Shown here: piece by piece, positions 17,723 to 25,050 of the stretch | Numbering within the stretch: the stretch's first letter is position 1 | Layout of the letters: every line of letters starts with the position of its first letter | NCBI GenBank assembly: GCA_964587655.1 | Contig: CAZPMT010000002.1 | Span: forward strand, 1-64,000 | Source of the DNA: CAZPMT01 sp964587655 | GTDB lineage: Bacteria > Hydrogenedentota > Hydrogenedentia > Hydrogenedentales > SLHB01 | Direction of reading: 5' to 3' | Length of the DNA stretch: 64,000 bases | The notes under the pieces: generated by a model | The model's database searches: none | The model's input: only the letters and a program-made list of their open reading frames with translations | What the model was told of the DNA's origin: nothing | Program-made: the position numbers and the translations under genes

Positions 17723-17812
17723 ATGGTTCGAGAGGCCAGAATCGTGGCGCCTGGGATGGCCCATAATGTGGCCGAACGCGGCAACAACCGACAGGACATG
17801 TTCCTTGCGAAG
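17723..17812 (+). pseudogene. REP-associated tyrosine transposase (RAYT) N-terminal remnant
   Basis: The translation MVREARIVAPGMAHNVAERG followed by NNRQDMF matches the conserved start of TnpA-REP (Y1, IS200-like) transposases, where a PGxxHHVxxRGN motif carries the first metal-binding histidine. Here the second H is replaced by N, and the similarity ends after about 28 residues; the reading frame runs on to 18001 without family features. The HUH catalytic pair and the tyrosine are gone, so this is a dead fragment. It matters because RAYTs move short palindromic repeats, which are abundant in this window. Confidence 0.65.
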
Positions 17813-17866
17813 AGCGGTTGTTGTCTCCGTCCATTCCATACCCCCGTTCTATTTCGCCGCCGGCAC

Positions 17867-17895
17867 TTGACAGTAAGTCGCCGCTCAGGTATAGT
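17867..17895 (+). promoter_or_regulatory. Consensus sigma-70 promoter in the island
   Basis: TTGACA (17867-17872) and TATAGT (17890-17895) are spaced by 17 bases. Transcription would begin near 17902 and meet a hairpin with a T run about 10 bases later, before the NYN-domain remnant. Confidence 0.75.
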
Positions 17896-17911
17896 CCCTT
17901 TAGCATCTACT

Positions 17912-17957
17912 CCCCGTGGGATCAGCCGAAAGGCCTCGCGCGGGGTTATCTTTTTTT
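17912..17957 (+). terminator. Promoter-proximal terminator or attenuator hairpin
   Basis: CCCCG (17912-17916) pairs with CGGGG (17941-17945) around an inner GCC-GAAA-GGC hairpin, and the 3' side runs into TTATC and seven T. It sits directly between a strong promoter and the NYN start codon, so it could act as an attenuator or simply as the end of a 50-nt RNA. Confidence 0.65.
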
Positions 17958-17984
17958 GGAGCAATCCGCAATGTTGGGGGTGGA

Positions 17985-18095
17985 ATGACTATGCGTATTG
18001 AGCCAACCCGGAAACGCGCCCACGCATTCTTCGATGTGCAAAACCTGTTCTATGCCGCCCCTATTTATCCTGAAATGTCGCAAGGACGACTTTGA
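17985..18095 (+). pseudogene. NYN-domain protein, N-terminal remnant
   Basis: This short frame of 36 codons encodes RKRAHAFFDVQNLFYAAP, which matches the start of NYN (PIN-like RNase) domain proteins, where the motif is usually FFDGQNL and the Asp is catalytic. After about 28 residues the similarity ends and the frame stops. Only the first strand and the first acidic residue of the nuclease remain. It retains a strong promoter and leader hairpin 40-120 bases upstream, so the 5' end of a once complete gene was kept when the rest was lost, probably during rearrangement of the island. Confidence 0.6.
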
Positions 18096-18212
18096 CCAAT
18101 TGACGCACGAGAGCTAAGGTGTAGTTGTGCGTAGAGTGTTATGTGGAAACAAAACCCGAGGGCGGATTGATCTGGAAACCATACAGACAGAACTTCGAAT
18201 CGAGGGATACAT

Positions 18213-18860
18213 ATGGACGACGAACATAGCGACCAGGGCATACCGGCTACCGCAATAACGGCCATCATGACGGCGCAAATAAACGCGCTTGCAGCTCTCA
18301 AGGATCGTGAGTTCCAGTGGCTTGAGCGCTTCACGGTCCTTGTCGGCCCCGCTGTGGGTTTCTTGATTCTGCGCGATCCATCGCCTCTCCTGTCTCTGAA
18401 TATGGTTTTTGGCTTGCTCGTTGGGTACTGGTTGGTCACACTGTGGTTCCAGTTCATCCTCAAGAAGGAAAGGAGACGCTATTACCGGCTCTTGCGATCA
18501 ATCGTAAGGGCGCAGAACCTTCTGGGCTTATACCAGATCAGATTTCTTGCCATTCCTTTCGCCAACTCAGCGTTTCCGAAGGGACTCGGACCTGGCAAGA
18601 GTAGAGACGGAACGCAGCCATTCTCGAGTTTCTTTCACCGGCAGCTTTACACGCTGATCTTCTTCTCGGCGATCGCATCGAGCGCCGTCTACCAGAGAAG
18701 CGAGCTACTCTCGACGTCTCTCGGCCTAGTTGTGGCGGATGTTCTCTGGCTAGTCCTAGTGTTTTCCATGGACCGCCGACAACTATACAAAGACACCGTT
18801 GACGAAGTTGGGCTTGCAGGATGGGATCCGGCCTGGTCTCCAAGAGAGGAGAAGACCTAA
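18213..18860 (+). CDS. Four-helix membrane protein of unknown family, paired with cyclase
   Basis: The 215-residue protein has a soluble N-terminal helix (about residues 10-40), two close membrane helices (about 42-58 and 63-82; FTVLVGPAVGFLILRDPSPL and NMVFGLLVGYWLVTLWFQFI), a basic cytoplasmic helix with KKERRRYYRLLRS, and two more helices (about 148-166 and 172-190). I do not recognise the family and see no cyclic-nucleotide-binding motif. A ribosome site GAGGG precedes the start. The nucleotide cyclase gene begins 79 bases downstream on the same strand, so the two may form a signalling or effector pair. It lies in a decayed island beside a tRNA gene. Confidence 0.7.
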   Translation: MDDEHSDQGIPATAITAIMTAQINALAALKDREFQWLERFTVLVGPAVGFLILRDPSPLLSLNMVFGLLVGYWLVTLWFQFILKKERRRYYRLLRSIVRAQNLLGLYQIRFLAIPFANSAFPKGLGPGKSRDGTQPFSSFFHRQLYTLIFFSAIASSAVYQRSELLSTSLGLVVADVLWLVLVFSMDRRQLYKDTVDEVGLAGWDPAWSPREEKT

Positions 18861-18939
18861 CATGACGGTGAGCCCGAGACTTTTTTCTACTTCCCAGTTG
18901 CACTTGGGAACGAGAGAGACTCAATGAAAGGCTGCTTGC

Positions 18940-19884
18940 ATGATCAGTTTTCGACTGTTTGCGGACGAAATCGCTGAATTGATTGACAAACGCCCCGGCG
19001 TGCTATGGCCGGTCATAGGCGATCGGGCGGCCATTCTTTTTGACTTTGAAAAGAGAGATTACAAAAATCAGTATTCCTACGATGCCTCTCTGCTCTTCAG
19101 TTGGTTGTCTACACTTTTTGCACAAGACATTACGCCCAGCCAGAAATGCGCATTCACAAGGCAGTTCTGCAAACATGTTATTCCCGATGACAAGAAAGCC
19201 GATCTGGATCGTATTCTTGACCGTTTCAACAGAGAAGTTGATGCCGAATTGGTGGATGCTCATTTCGTCTCGAAGGTGGAAGCGATGGATCAATCCGCCG
19301 GCCGACAGCGTGATTTGGAGATGTTTGTCCAGTCCGCGCGCGGCGAGACGAGCACCCCGGATTTTGCGAAATGGGCGGGAGGCGAGCGCGTTACGTTGGC
19401 CATCGTCTTCACCGATGTCGTCGGCTCGACCGCGCTGGGAGAAGAACTCAAGGACGAGCCCATGAACGAAGTGCGGCGGGCGCACTTCGCGCAAAGCCGG
19501 AAACTGATCGACCAATACAAAGGGCGCGAAATCAAAACCATCGGGGACAGCTTCATGGCGGCGTTCCGCAACGTGGTGAATGCGCTGGACTATGCCAGGG
19601 ATCTGAAAGCCAATTCCGGCCATGTCAAGGTGCAAATCCGCGCCGGGATTCACATCGGGCCGATGCAGGTGGACGAAAACGACCTCTTCGGCGGCGCGGT
19701 GAACTTTGCCGCCCGTGTGGTGGGCACGATCAAAGGAGCCGAGATCTGGCTCAGCGATCAGGCCAAGGTCGACCTTGACAGTAGCGGGGCAAGACAGCAC
19801 GCGCAACTGAGGTGGGAACGACATGACCGCGTGGGGATGAAGGATCTAACCGGCGCCTTTACCCTTTGGTCGATGTCCGAGTAA
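18940..19884 (+). CDS. Class III nucleotide cyclase
   Basis: The protein has 314 residues: an unrecognised N-terminal domain of about 145 residues, then a class III cyclase domain. In it I see VFTDVVGSTAL (first metal Asp), REIKTIGDSFMAAF (purine-selecting Lys and second metal Asp), AGIHIGPMQVDENDLFGGAV and VNFAARV (transition-state Asn and Arg). All key residues are present, so it should be active, probably on ATP by the Lys, although related phage-defence cyclases use pyrimidine nucleotides and substrate cannot be read reliably. It follows the 4-TM protein by 79 bases. Its position in an island next to tRNA and integrase remnants fits a horizontally acquired signalling module. Confidence 0.88.
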   Translation: MISFRLFADEIAELIDKRPGVLWPVIGDRAAILFDFEKRDYKNQYSYDASLLFSWLSTLFAQDITPSQKCAFTRQFCKHVIPDDKKADLDRILDRFNREVDAELVDAHFVSKVEAMDQSAGRQRDLEMFVQSARGETSTPDFAKWAGGERVTLAIVFTDVVGSTALGEELKDEPMNEVRRAHFAQSRKLIDQYKGREIKTIGDSFMAAFRNVVNALDYARDLKANSGHVKVQIRAGIHIGPMQVDENDLFGGAVNFAARVVGTIKGAEIWLSDQAKVDLDSSGARQHAQLRWERHDRVGMKDLTGAFTLWSMSE

Positions 19885-20045
19885 GGAAAGGCGTAAATCA
19901 GGGACCGACCACGAATCGACCGGAATCCCTGGAAGACACTGCACAATAAGCCGAGGCGCATCACACCTATTACGTCGGCTCATACCTGAGGGACGGTTCC
20001 TTATACCAGGTTGCCTTCATACAGTAGCTGAAAACCATCGTTGAA

Positions 20046-20376
20046 CAATCTGGAACTCAGGAAATCAGGAAAACGAGCAGACGCTAAGAGTTTGTTTGAA
20101 AAGGGTCAATGACCATGTGGATGGCGCCTGATGGAGAACGTAACGCAGGCATCTTGCCTGCATGCGCAGCAGCCGAGACGCCTGCGCTACATACACGGCG
20201 AACCTTCTCAAACACACTCTAAGGGACTTGGCGTTTGCTGAAACACCCTTTATGGGCAGGCGATGATCGGTTGTAGACAAGGGGTTGCAACCCCTTGTCC
20301 CTGCGATGTCGGTATACCGGACAATGCCGGGCCCCTAATGTTGTGCTCATTTCCTGATTTCCTGAGTTCCAGATTG
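20046..20376. repeat. 331-bp element bounded by perfect 24-bp inverted repeats
   Basis: The outer arms begin CAATCTGGAACTCAGGAAAT on the left and are matched exactly, in reverse complement, by the right arm at 20353-20376. Between them lie further palindromes but no reading frame, so the element is a non-autonomous repeat nest rather than an insertion sequence. Confidence 0.75.
20276..20299. repeat. 24-bp perfect palindrome, copy 1
   Basis: GACAAGGGGTTG followed by its exact reverse complement. An identical copy lies in a coding sequence at 40636-40659. Confidence 0.85.
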
Positions 20377-20664
20377 GCCTCCTTTCTCTGGGCTCTTCTT
20401 GCACACCCAATGCCCAACCTGAGAATCCCGTTACCCCTCACCTCAACTGCGAAAATGCGCGTAATCTGCGCAAAGGTGCCACATATTCTGTTACGGGCGG
20501 CTGACGAGAAGGCACGACGCGGGGCACAGGTCCCTTTACCGGCAGGTTTGGTGACGTTGTTGCATAGAATACGTTGTCGAACGGCGCAAGCGTCTTGTCG
20601 GGCTTCGCGGCACGTCTGATCAGATTCCGTAACGCCATTTCCCGGCACGCTGGACACTGCTCCG

Positions 20665-21213
20665 TTGTTTGATTTGCCTGGTGGCATGACCCGCGTGCTA
20701 GATTTGGACTTGAAAGCGGTAGGCATTGTCAAGACTGACCCGCAAGGCCGGACGCTGGATATTCATGCGTTGCGGCACTCCTTCTGCACAATGGTTGCGC
20801 AAAGCGGGGTTAATATGCAGACCGCGCAACGCCTCATGCGACATGCCACGCCTGCCATGACGGCGCGCTACACTCACTTGACGCTGTCTGACCTTGGCGG
20901 CGCAATGGCGACCTTGCCGGCGTTGCCCGAACTTCCACAACGCGACGTTGCGGCGGTATTGGAAACCGCGCCCAACTTGCGCCCAACTCTGCGCCCAACT
21001 ATTCCCCGCATTCCGGGGTCACAAGGTGCAATGTCTTGCACTATTGACACCCAAAATAAGGCTACAATTCAGGAGGGGAAAAATAATGAAAACCCCAATG
21101 TTTCCAGGGGTTCTCGGGAAATTGAGAATGGTAGCGGCGGACGGGATCGAACCGCCGACAGGCGGATTATGATTCCGCTGCTCTACCAACTGAGCTACGC
21201 CGCCAATGAGTGA
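20665..21213 (+). pseudogene. Tyrosine recombinase/integrase, C-terminal remnant
   Basis: The frame encodes the C-terminal part of a phage-type tyrosine integrase. HALRHSF carries the catalytic His-x-x-Arg pair, LMRHATPAMTARYTHL carries the last His and the nucleophilic Tyr. The N-terminal DNA-binding part and the first catalytic Arg are missing; an in-frame stop lies at 20617 and no proper start is present (TTG at 20665). Similarity ends near 20940; the frame then runs on through low-complexity sequence and across the tRNA gene, which is unlikely to be real protein. The remnant lies just 3' of tRNA-Met, a classical integration site, and probably marks the edge of a degraded island to its left. 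Confidence 0.8.
21129..21204 (-). tRNA. tRNA-Met (CAT anticodon; could be tRNA-Ile2)
   Basis: The minus strand gives a full cloverleaf of 76 bases including an encoded CCA. The acceptor stem is GGCGGCG with CGCCGCT (one G-U), the D arm contains GCTCAGTTGGTAGAGC, the anticodon stem GCGGA/TCCGC holds the loop ATCATAA, and the T arm has TTCGATC. Anticodon CAT reads Met, or Ile if the C is lysidinylated. A TACAAT -10 box lies at 21219-21214. Confidence 0.93.
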
Positions 21214-21219
21214 ATTGTA
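21214..21219 (-). promoter_or_regulatory. Likely -10 box of the tRNA gene
   Basis: TACAAT on the minus strand lies 9 bases before the tRNA 5' end. The -35 region (TGGAAA at 17 bases) is poor. Confidence 0.5.
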
Positions 21220-21316
21220 GCAGAAAGACGCGCCTTTTTCCACTTCATGGCACTCGCGCACTCTCTCCTGGAGGAATAGGCCGGGTTTTCGATTGTATAG
21301 CGTGCCCTGCGCGCGA

Positions 21317-23650
21317 TTATTTGACAATTTCGATCGGGATGGCCGGCAGTACGCCGAACGAAACGCGTCTTTTCCGCGATGGAGGCTTGCCGCTTTGTGT
21401 CTCGCCCTCGACATCGATGAATGCCTCGACAATCAGGTTGTCCGCGAATCCTGCCTGATGCGTATCGCCATCGGCCCTGAGCAGGAACGCCAAGCCGCCG
21501 GGTACGACTTGTACCTCGTGAAGGGTCACTCCCTTTGGCGGTTGGCAGAGCTTCAGTTGGACGTCCTGGAGCCGCGGATGTTTCTGAGTCTTGATCCGCA
21601 CTTCGACCGCGCCTCCTACGGGAATCCGGACAGGAACGTCGCTGACCAGTTCGGAAAGCGGACCGGGGCGTTTGCCTGCCGGGCGACCTTGCGCCGGTCT
21701 TGCGCCCGTGACAGCGGCCATGAGTTCCTGCGACGGCGCCAGGTGGCGGTAAGCGAATGCCTGCATCATGTCTTCCGCGGGAACCGCCGGTCGGACGACC
21801 TCTTGTTCGCCTATACGGGCATGGCCTTCCAGCCGCAAGACGACGGGTTGATCAATCGGATCCGGGGGGGCTGTCAGGGTCATGCGGATGCAGTCGCATC
21901 CCACAGTTTGTCGGGGTTTGACAAACTGTGCGGGAATCCGCCCGCCGCTCAGCGTAAAGCCAGCGGGCGCGTCTTTCAAGACAAGCTCGATCTCACCGTT
22001 GAAACCATCTTTTCGCAACACGTGCATCTGGATAGGCACGGCACGCCCGGCGGGTATGTTGATGCTCGAAGGCGTAACGCGTAACGCAAAATCGGGCTGC
22101 GGGGGACTGATGCGCAAGCGATAGCCGTAGGCCTCGCCCCCTTGTTGCTGCGAATCGGACAGGTGAAGGTAGTAGACACCATCTTCCTGCAATCGGGCGC
22201 GGAGATACGAATCGGCTTGGTGCGTAAGTAATCCCGTATTCAGTTCCTTACGATCGTCATTCCATTCCAGTACGCGCCCCGATTCATCGGTCAGTCGCAG
22301 GAGCGAATCGAGCGGCGAATTCAACCTGCGACTAACCACTTCAGCAGCCACTTCGTCGCCGGCGCGTCCCTTGAACCTGAATACGTCCACGTCGCCGAGC
22401 CCCGCGATACAGCCGTTGACAACACGCGGAAGGCTGATCGTCTGCGCGCCCCGGACGGTGTCGTTCGGTTCTTCTTCACGGCATTCGGGCAACGTATCCA
22501 CGGCATAGGTGACACTATTGGAGGTCCATCCATCCCTGCACAAGGCCGTTTGCCGGATGTCGTCGCCGCCGGGTTCCGTGTCCAACCGCAACCGCATGTC
22601 TGCGAGATTCCACCCGGTGATCGAGGCAACCGTCTTGTCGCCCTCTTGGCCGCCAAGAGGCGACACGCTCGTGATAAAAGGCAACTCCCCCACGGCGATG
22701 CGGTAGACGAAATCCTCACGTCCGCGATAGACGGAGTCGCGGATCTCCAGATCGTATTCGCCGTCTTCTGGGATCTTGTAGAAGAGGACCGGGTCGGGAT
22801 CGAAACGGTAATCGTCCGCGAAGGCCACTTCGTTGCCTTTAGCGTCGTACAGGGCGAGGGTGGCCTGAAACCAGCCGGGGACGGCATCGGCCAGGTACGG
22901 CATCAGGCGCCGGGCCTGCGTCTGCATCACGAGCTGCTGTCCCCGCCGGACGCTGATTCGGAAACGATCAACGTCCCCTGGCATGATCTGGCCGTTCAAC
23001 ACTATCGGCAGTTCAATCCGCGCCGCTTCGGACGCTTCCCGGTCGTTGGGTTCGTGCTCGCGGATCTCCGGCAACTGCCCTACCTGGAAACACACGGGAT
23101 TTGTCAGTCCGTTGGGGGTCCAGAGCCGGAGTTCGCGGTCGCCGGGCGCCGCGCCAGGGTCGATTGTGACTTCGATGATGACCATTTCCGCCAACTGCGC
23201 GTTGGGCTGCTTCTTAGCAGGAGCGAGGAACTGGGCAACATAATGTTTCAACTCCGGGATGCTCATTTTGTCGAGGTCCCGCAACAGCGGATGATCCCAC
23301 GGAATCTCCACCTCCGGTTTCTCGCCGCCCGGCGCCTTGTCCTTGATGGCCGCGGGCCCAATACGCCTTTGCTGCAACGCGATCATTTCCTTGCGGAGCG
23401 CCTGTAGCTGCTTGTTGTTGAGGGGCCTGGCATACTGGATCACCGAGGCCCGCACCCCTTCACCGGAGACGTAGACGTTGTTGACGCCGTTGAGAAACTG
23501 GCCGCCGGCCGTTATCTGGAAGACGGCTCCTTGCTGTCCGCCGGCGGGGTAGAGATAGCCGACGTGCGGCGATCTCGTGTCAGACTGGCCCCATGCCGTC
23601 GCAACGCACGTGGTCAGCGACACAAGCATCAGTCGCCCGAATGCGGTCAT
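21317..23650 (-). CDS. Secreted PPC-domain protein of the DUF1501/DUF1549 cassette
   Basis: The 777-residue protein has a signal peptide (LMLVSLTTCVATAWG) and alternates IPT-like segments (SPHVGYLYPAGGQQGAVFQI, ITSVSPLGGQEGD) with PPC domains marked by HEPNDREASEA and EEPNDTVRGAQ. This layout is typical of secreted proteins encoded next to DUF1501 and DUF1549/DUF1553 genes in PVC-type bacteria; their function is unknown but a role in extracellular polymer breakdown has been proposed. It is the last gene of that operon, 16 bases after DUF1501, with AGGAG before its ATG. A 29-bp palindrome (21902-21930) lies inside the gene and encodes QFVKPRQTV without breaking the frame. Confidence 0.85.
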   Translation of the reverse strand: MTAFGRLMLVSLTTCVATAWGQSDTRSPHVGYLYPAGGQQGAVFQITAGGQFLNGVNNVYVSGEGVRASVIQYARPLNNKQLQALRKEMIALQQRRIGPAAIKDKAPGGEKPEVEIPWDHPLLRDLDKMSIPELKHYVAQFLAPAKKQPNAQLAEMVIIEVTIDPGAAPGDRELRLWTPNGLTNPVCFQVGQLPEIREHEPNDREASEAARIELPIVLNGQIMPGDVDRFRISVRRGQQLVMQTQARRLMPYLADAVPGWFQATLALYDAKGNEVAFADDYRFDPDPVLFYKIPEDGEYDLEIRDSVYRGREDFVYRIAVGELPFITSVSPLGGQEGDKTVASITGWNLADMRLRLDTEPGGDDIRQTALCRDGWTSNSVTYAVDTLPECREEEPNDTVRGAQTISLPRVVNGCIAGLGDVDVFRFKGRAGDEVAAEVVSRRLNSPLDSLLRLTDESGRVLEWNDDRKELNTGLLTHQADSYLRARLQEDGVYYLHLSDSQQQGGEAYGYRLRISPPQPDFALRVTPSSINIPAGRAVPIQMHVLRKDGFNGEIELVLKDAPAGFTLSGGRIPAQFVKPRQTVGCDCIRMTLTAPPDPIDQPVVLRLEGHARIGEQEVVRPAVPAEDMMQAFAYRHLAPSQELMAAVTGARPAQGRPAGKRPGPLSELVSDVPVRIPVGGAVEVRIKTQKHPRLQDVQLKLCQPPKGVTLHEVQVVPGGLAFLLRADGDTHQAGFADNLIVEAFIDVEGETQSGKPPSRKRRVSFGVLPAIPIEIVK
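21902..21930. repeat. 29-bp dispersed palindrome, copy 1 (in CDS)
   Basis: Arms CACAGTTTGTC and GACAAACTGTG flank a 7-base loop. Other copies lie at 27905-27933, 45017-45045 and 56888-56916. Confidence 0.85.
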
Positions 23651-23666
23651 TGGTGCGCTCCTGTGT

Positions 23667-24998
23667 TCATATGATCTCTTTGAGACGGCCGCCTCCCTGC
23701 GCGCCGTCCTCCGCCGTCGGGAGAACCTGAACGCTCAATCCGCGCGGGTTGGGCATCGGGCCGTCCGGATCAATCCCGAGCAACTCGTACATGCCGCGGA
23801 TCAGATCTTGCGGACTGACGGGACGTTCCGCCACTTCCTCGCCTCTCGCGTCCGATGCCCCGACGATGCGGCCGCCTTTGAATCCGCCCCCGGCGAGCAC
23901 CGCGGAGAAGCAGTTGCCATGATGCCCGCGGCCGCCGTTCCAGGGCGCTTCCCATTGGACCTTTGGGGTTCGCCCGAATTCGCCGCTCCACCAGACAATC
24001 GTGCTGTCCAGCAGGCCGCGGTCAGTCAGGTCCTGTAAGAGCGTTGCCATGCCTCGATCCATTTCAGGCAACTTCCGGCGCATGATGTCGAAGTGCTTCT
24101 TGTGAGTGTCCCAACCCTTGTAGTTGATGGTGACGTAGGGCGCGCCGTTTTCGACGAGGCGGCGCGCCATCAGACACGACTGGCCGAACGTGTTGCGGCC
24201 ATAGAGGTCGCGGATCTCGGCCTTTTCTTCCGACAGATCGAACAGCTTTCCCGCGTCGCCAAGGATCAGTTCATAGGCTTTCTCCTCGCAGCCGTCGAGC
24301 CGCTCAAACTGTGGATTTCCCGGCATGGCCTTGCCTAGCGAATCGAGGGTATGGAGCAGTTCGCGCCGGCTTTGCTGGCGCTGATCGGAAATGCCTTCCG
24401 CGACGATTCCCTCGACGGCGAAGCGCCTCTGGTTGGGATCGCCGCCTGTAGCGAATGGCTTGTATCGCTGCCCCAGAAAACCATCCTCGGCAAAACGTCC
24501 CTGCGGTGTCGTCAACACGACGTAAGGCGGGATCAGCCCTTTGTAGCCGTGGTCGTATCCCTTGAACAACGATACCACGGCCCCGACAGAGGGATAGACC
24601 AGCCGGTCGGGCTTGCGGCCGGTCTGCACGACGTACGCCGCCGTCTCATGACTGTTTACGCCGTGGGTCATGCTGCGGATGATGGAATACTTGTCCGCCT
24701 GCCTCGCCAGCAGCGGCAGCAGTTCGCCGATCAGTATACCGTCCACGTTAGTGGGGATCGGCTTGTTCAGAGGGCCGCAATAATCGTATCCCGCGTCCGG
24801 TTTCGGGTCGAACGTGTCCAAGTGCGATGGGCCGCCCCACATCCAGATCTGAATGACGGCCTTGGCTCGCGCCGCCGCGGCTGGAGTCTGCGTCCATGCG
24901 CCGCGATGACCGAAGAGCGCGAGTCCTGCCGCCCCAATAAGCCCCCGTCTCAAAGCTTCGCGCCGGGTAATTGCGTCGGCGATCCGTTGATCTGTCAT
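23667..24998 (-). CDS. DUF1501 protein with Tat-type signal
   Basis: The 443-residue protein begins with a twin-arginine-like signal (TRREALRRGLIGAAGLALFG) and continues with the DUF1501 hallmarks VIQIWMWGGPSHLDTFDPKP, IIRSMTHGVNSHETAAYVVQ, FGQSCLMARRLVENGAPYV and STIVWWSGEFGRTP. The fold belongs to the alkaline phosphatase/sulfatase-like superfamily; the substrate is unknown. It is probably exported folded. It lies between the DUF1549/DUF1553 gene (52 bases upstream) and the PPC gene (16 bases downstream), forming a standard cassette. A GAGGA ribosome site precedes the ATG. Confidence 0.93.
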   Translation of the reverse strand: MTDQRIADAITRREALRRGLIGAAGLALFGHRGAWTQTPAAAARAKAVIQIWMWGGPSHLDTFDPKPDAGYDYCGPLNKPIPTNVDGILIGELLPLLARQADKYSIIRSMTHGVNSHETAAYVVQTGRKPDRLVYPSVGAVVSLFKGYDHGYKGLIPPYVVLTTPQGRFAEDGFLGQRYKPFATGGDPNQRRFAVEGIVAEGISDQRQQSRRELLHTLDSLGKAMPGNPQFERLDGCEEKAYELILGDAGKLFDLSEEKAEIRDLYGRNTFGQSCLMARRLVENGAPYVTINYKGWDTHKKHFDIMRRKLPEMDRGMATLLQDLTDRGLLDSTIVWWSGEFGRTPKVQWEAPWNGGRGHHGNCFSAVLAGGGFKGGRIVGASDARGEEVAERPVSPQDLIRGMYELLGIDPDGPMPNPRGLSVQVLPTAEDGAQGGGRLKEII

Positions 24999-25050
24999 GT
25001 ATCATTCCTCGCTATTGATCGGACAACATCGTATGCGGCATCCGGCCGGA

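Larger units (their letters stand above)
19885..20664. other. Repeat-rich non-coding stretch in the island
   Basis: No gene is supported in these 780 bases. The region is built of nested inverted repeats: an outer 24-bp pair (20046-20069 and 20353-20376), an inner imperfect pair near 20088-20106 and 20201-20219, a GCAGGC-ATCTT-GCCTGC hairpin near 20145, and a 24-bp palindrome at 20276-20299. Confidence 0.65.

Noticed and set aside
18213..19884. Calling the 4-TM protein and cyclase a Pycsar system outright
   Set aside because: No cyclic-nucleotide-binding domain is visible in the membrane protein and the cyclase substrate cannot be read, so it stays a hypothesis.
20940..21213. C-terminal tail of the integrase frame across the tRNA gene
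   Set aside because: Family similarity ends near 20940 and the remainder is the antisense of a tRNA and low-complexity sequence.
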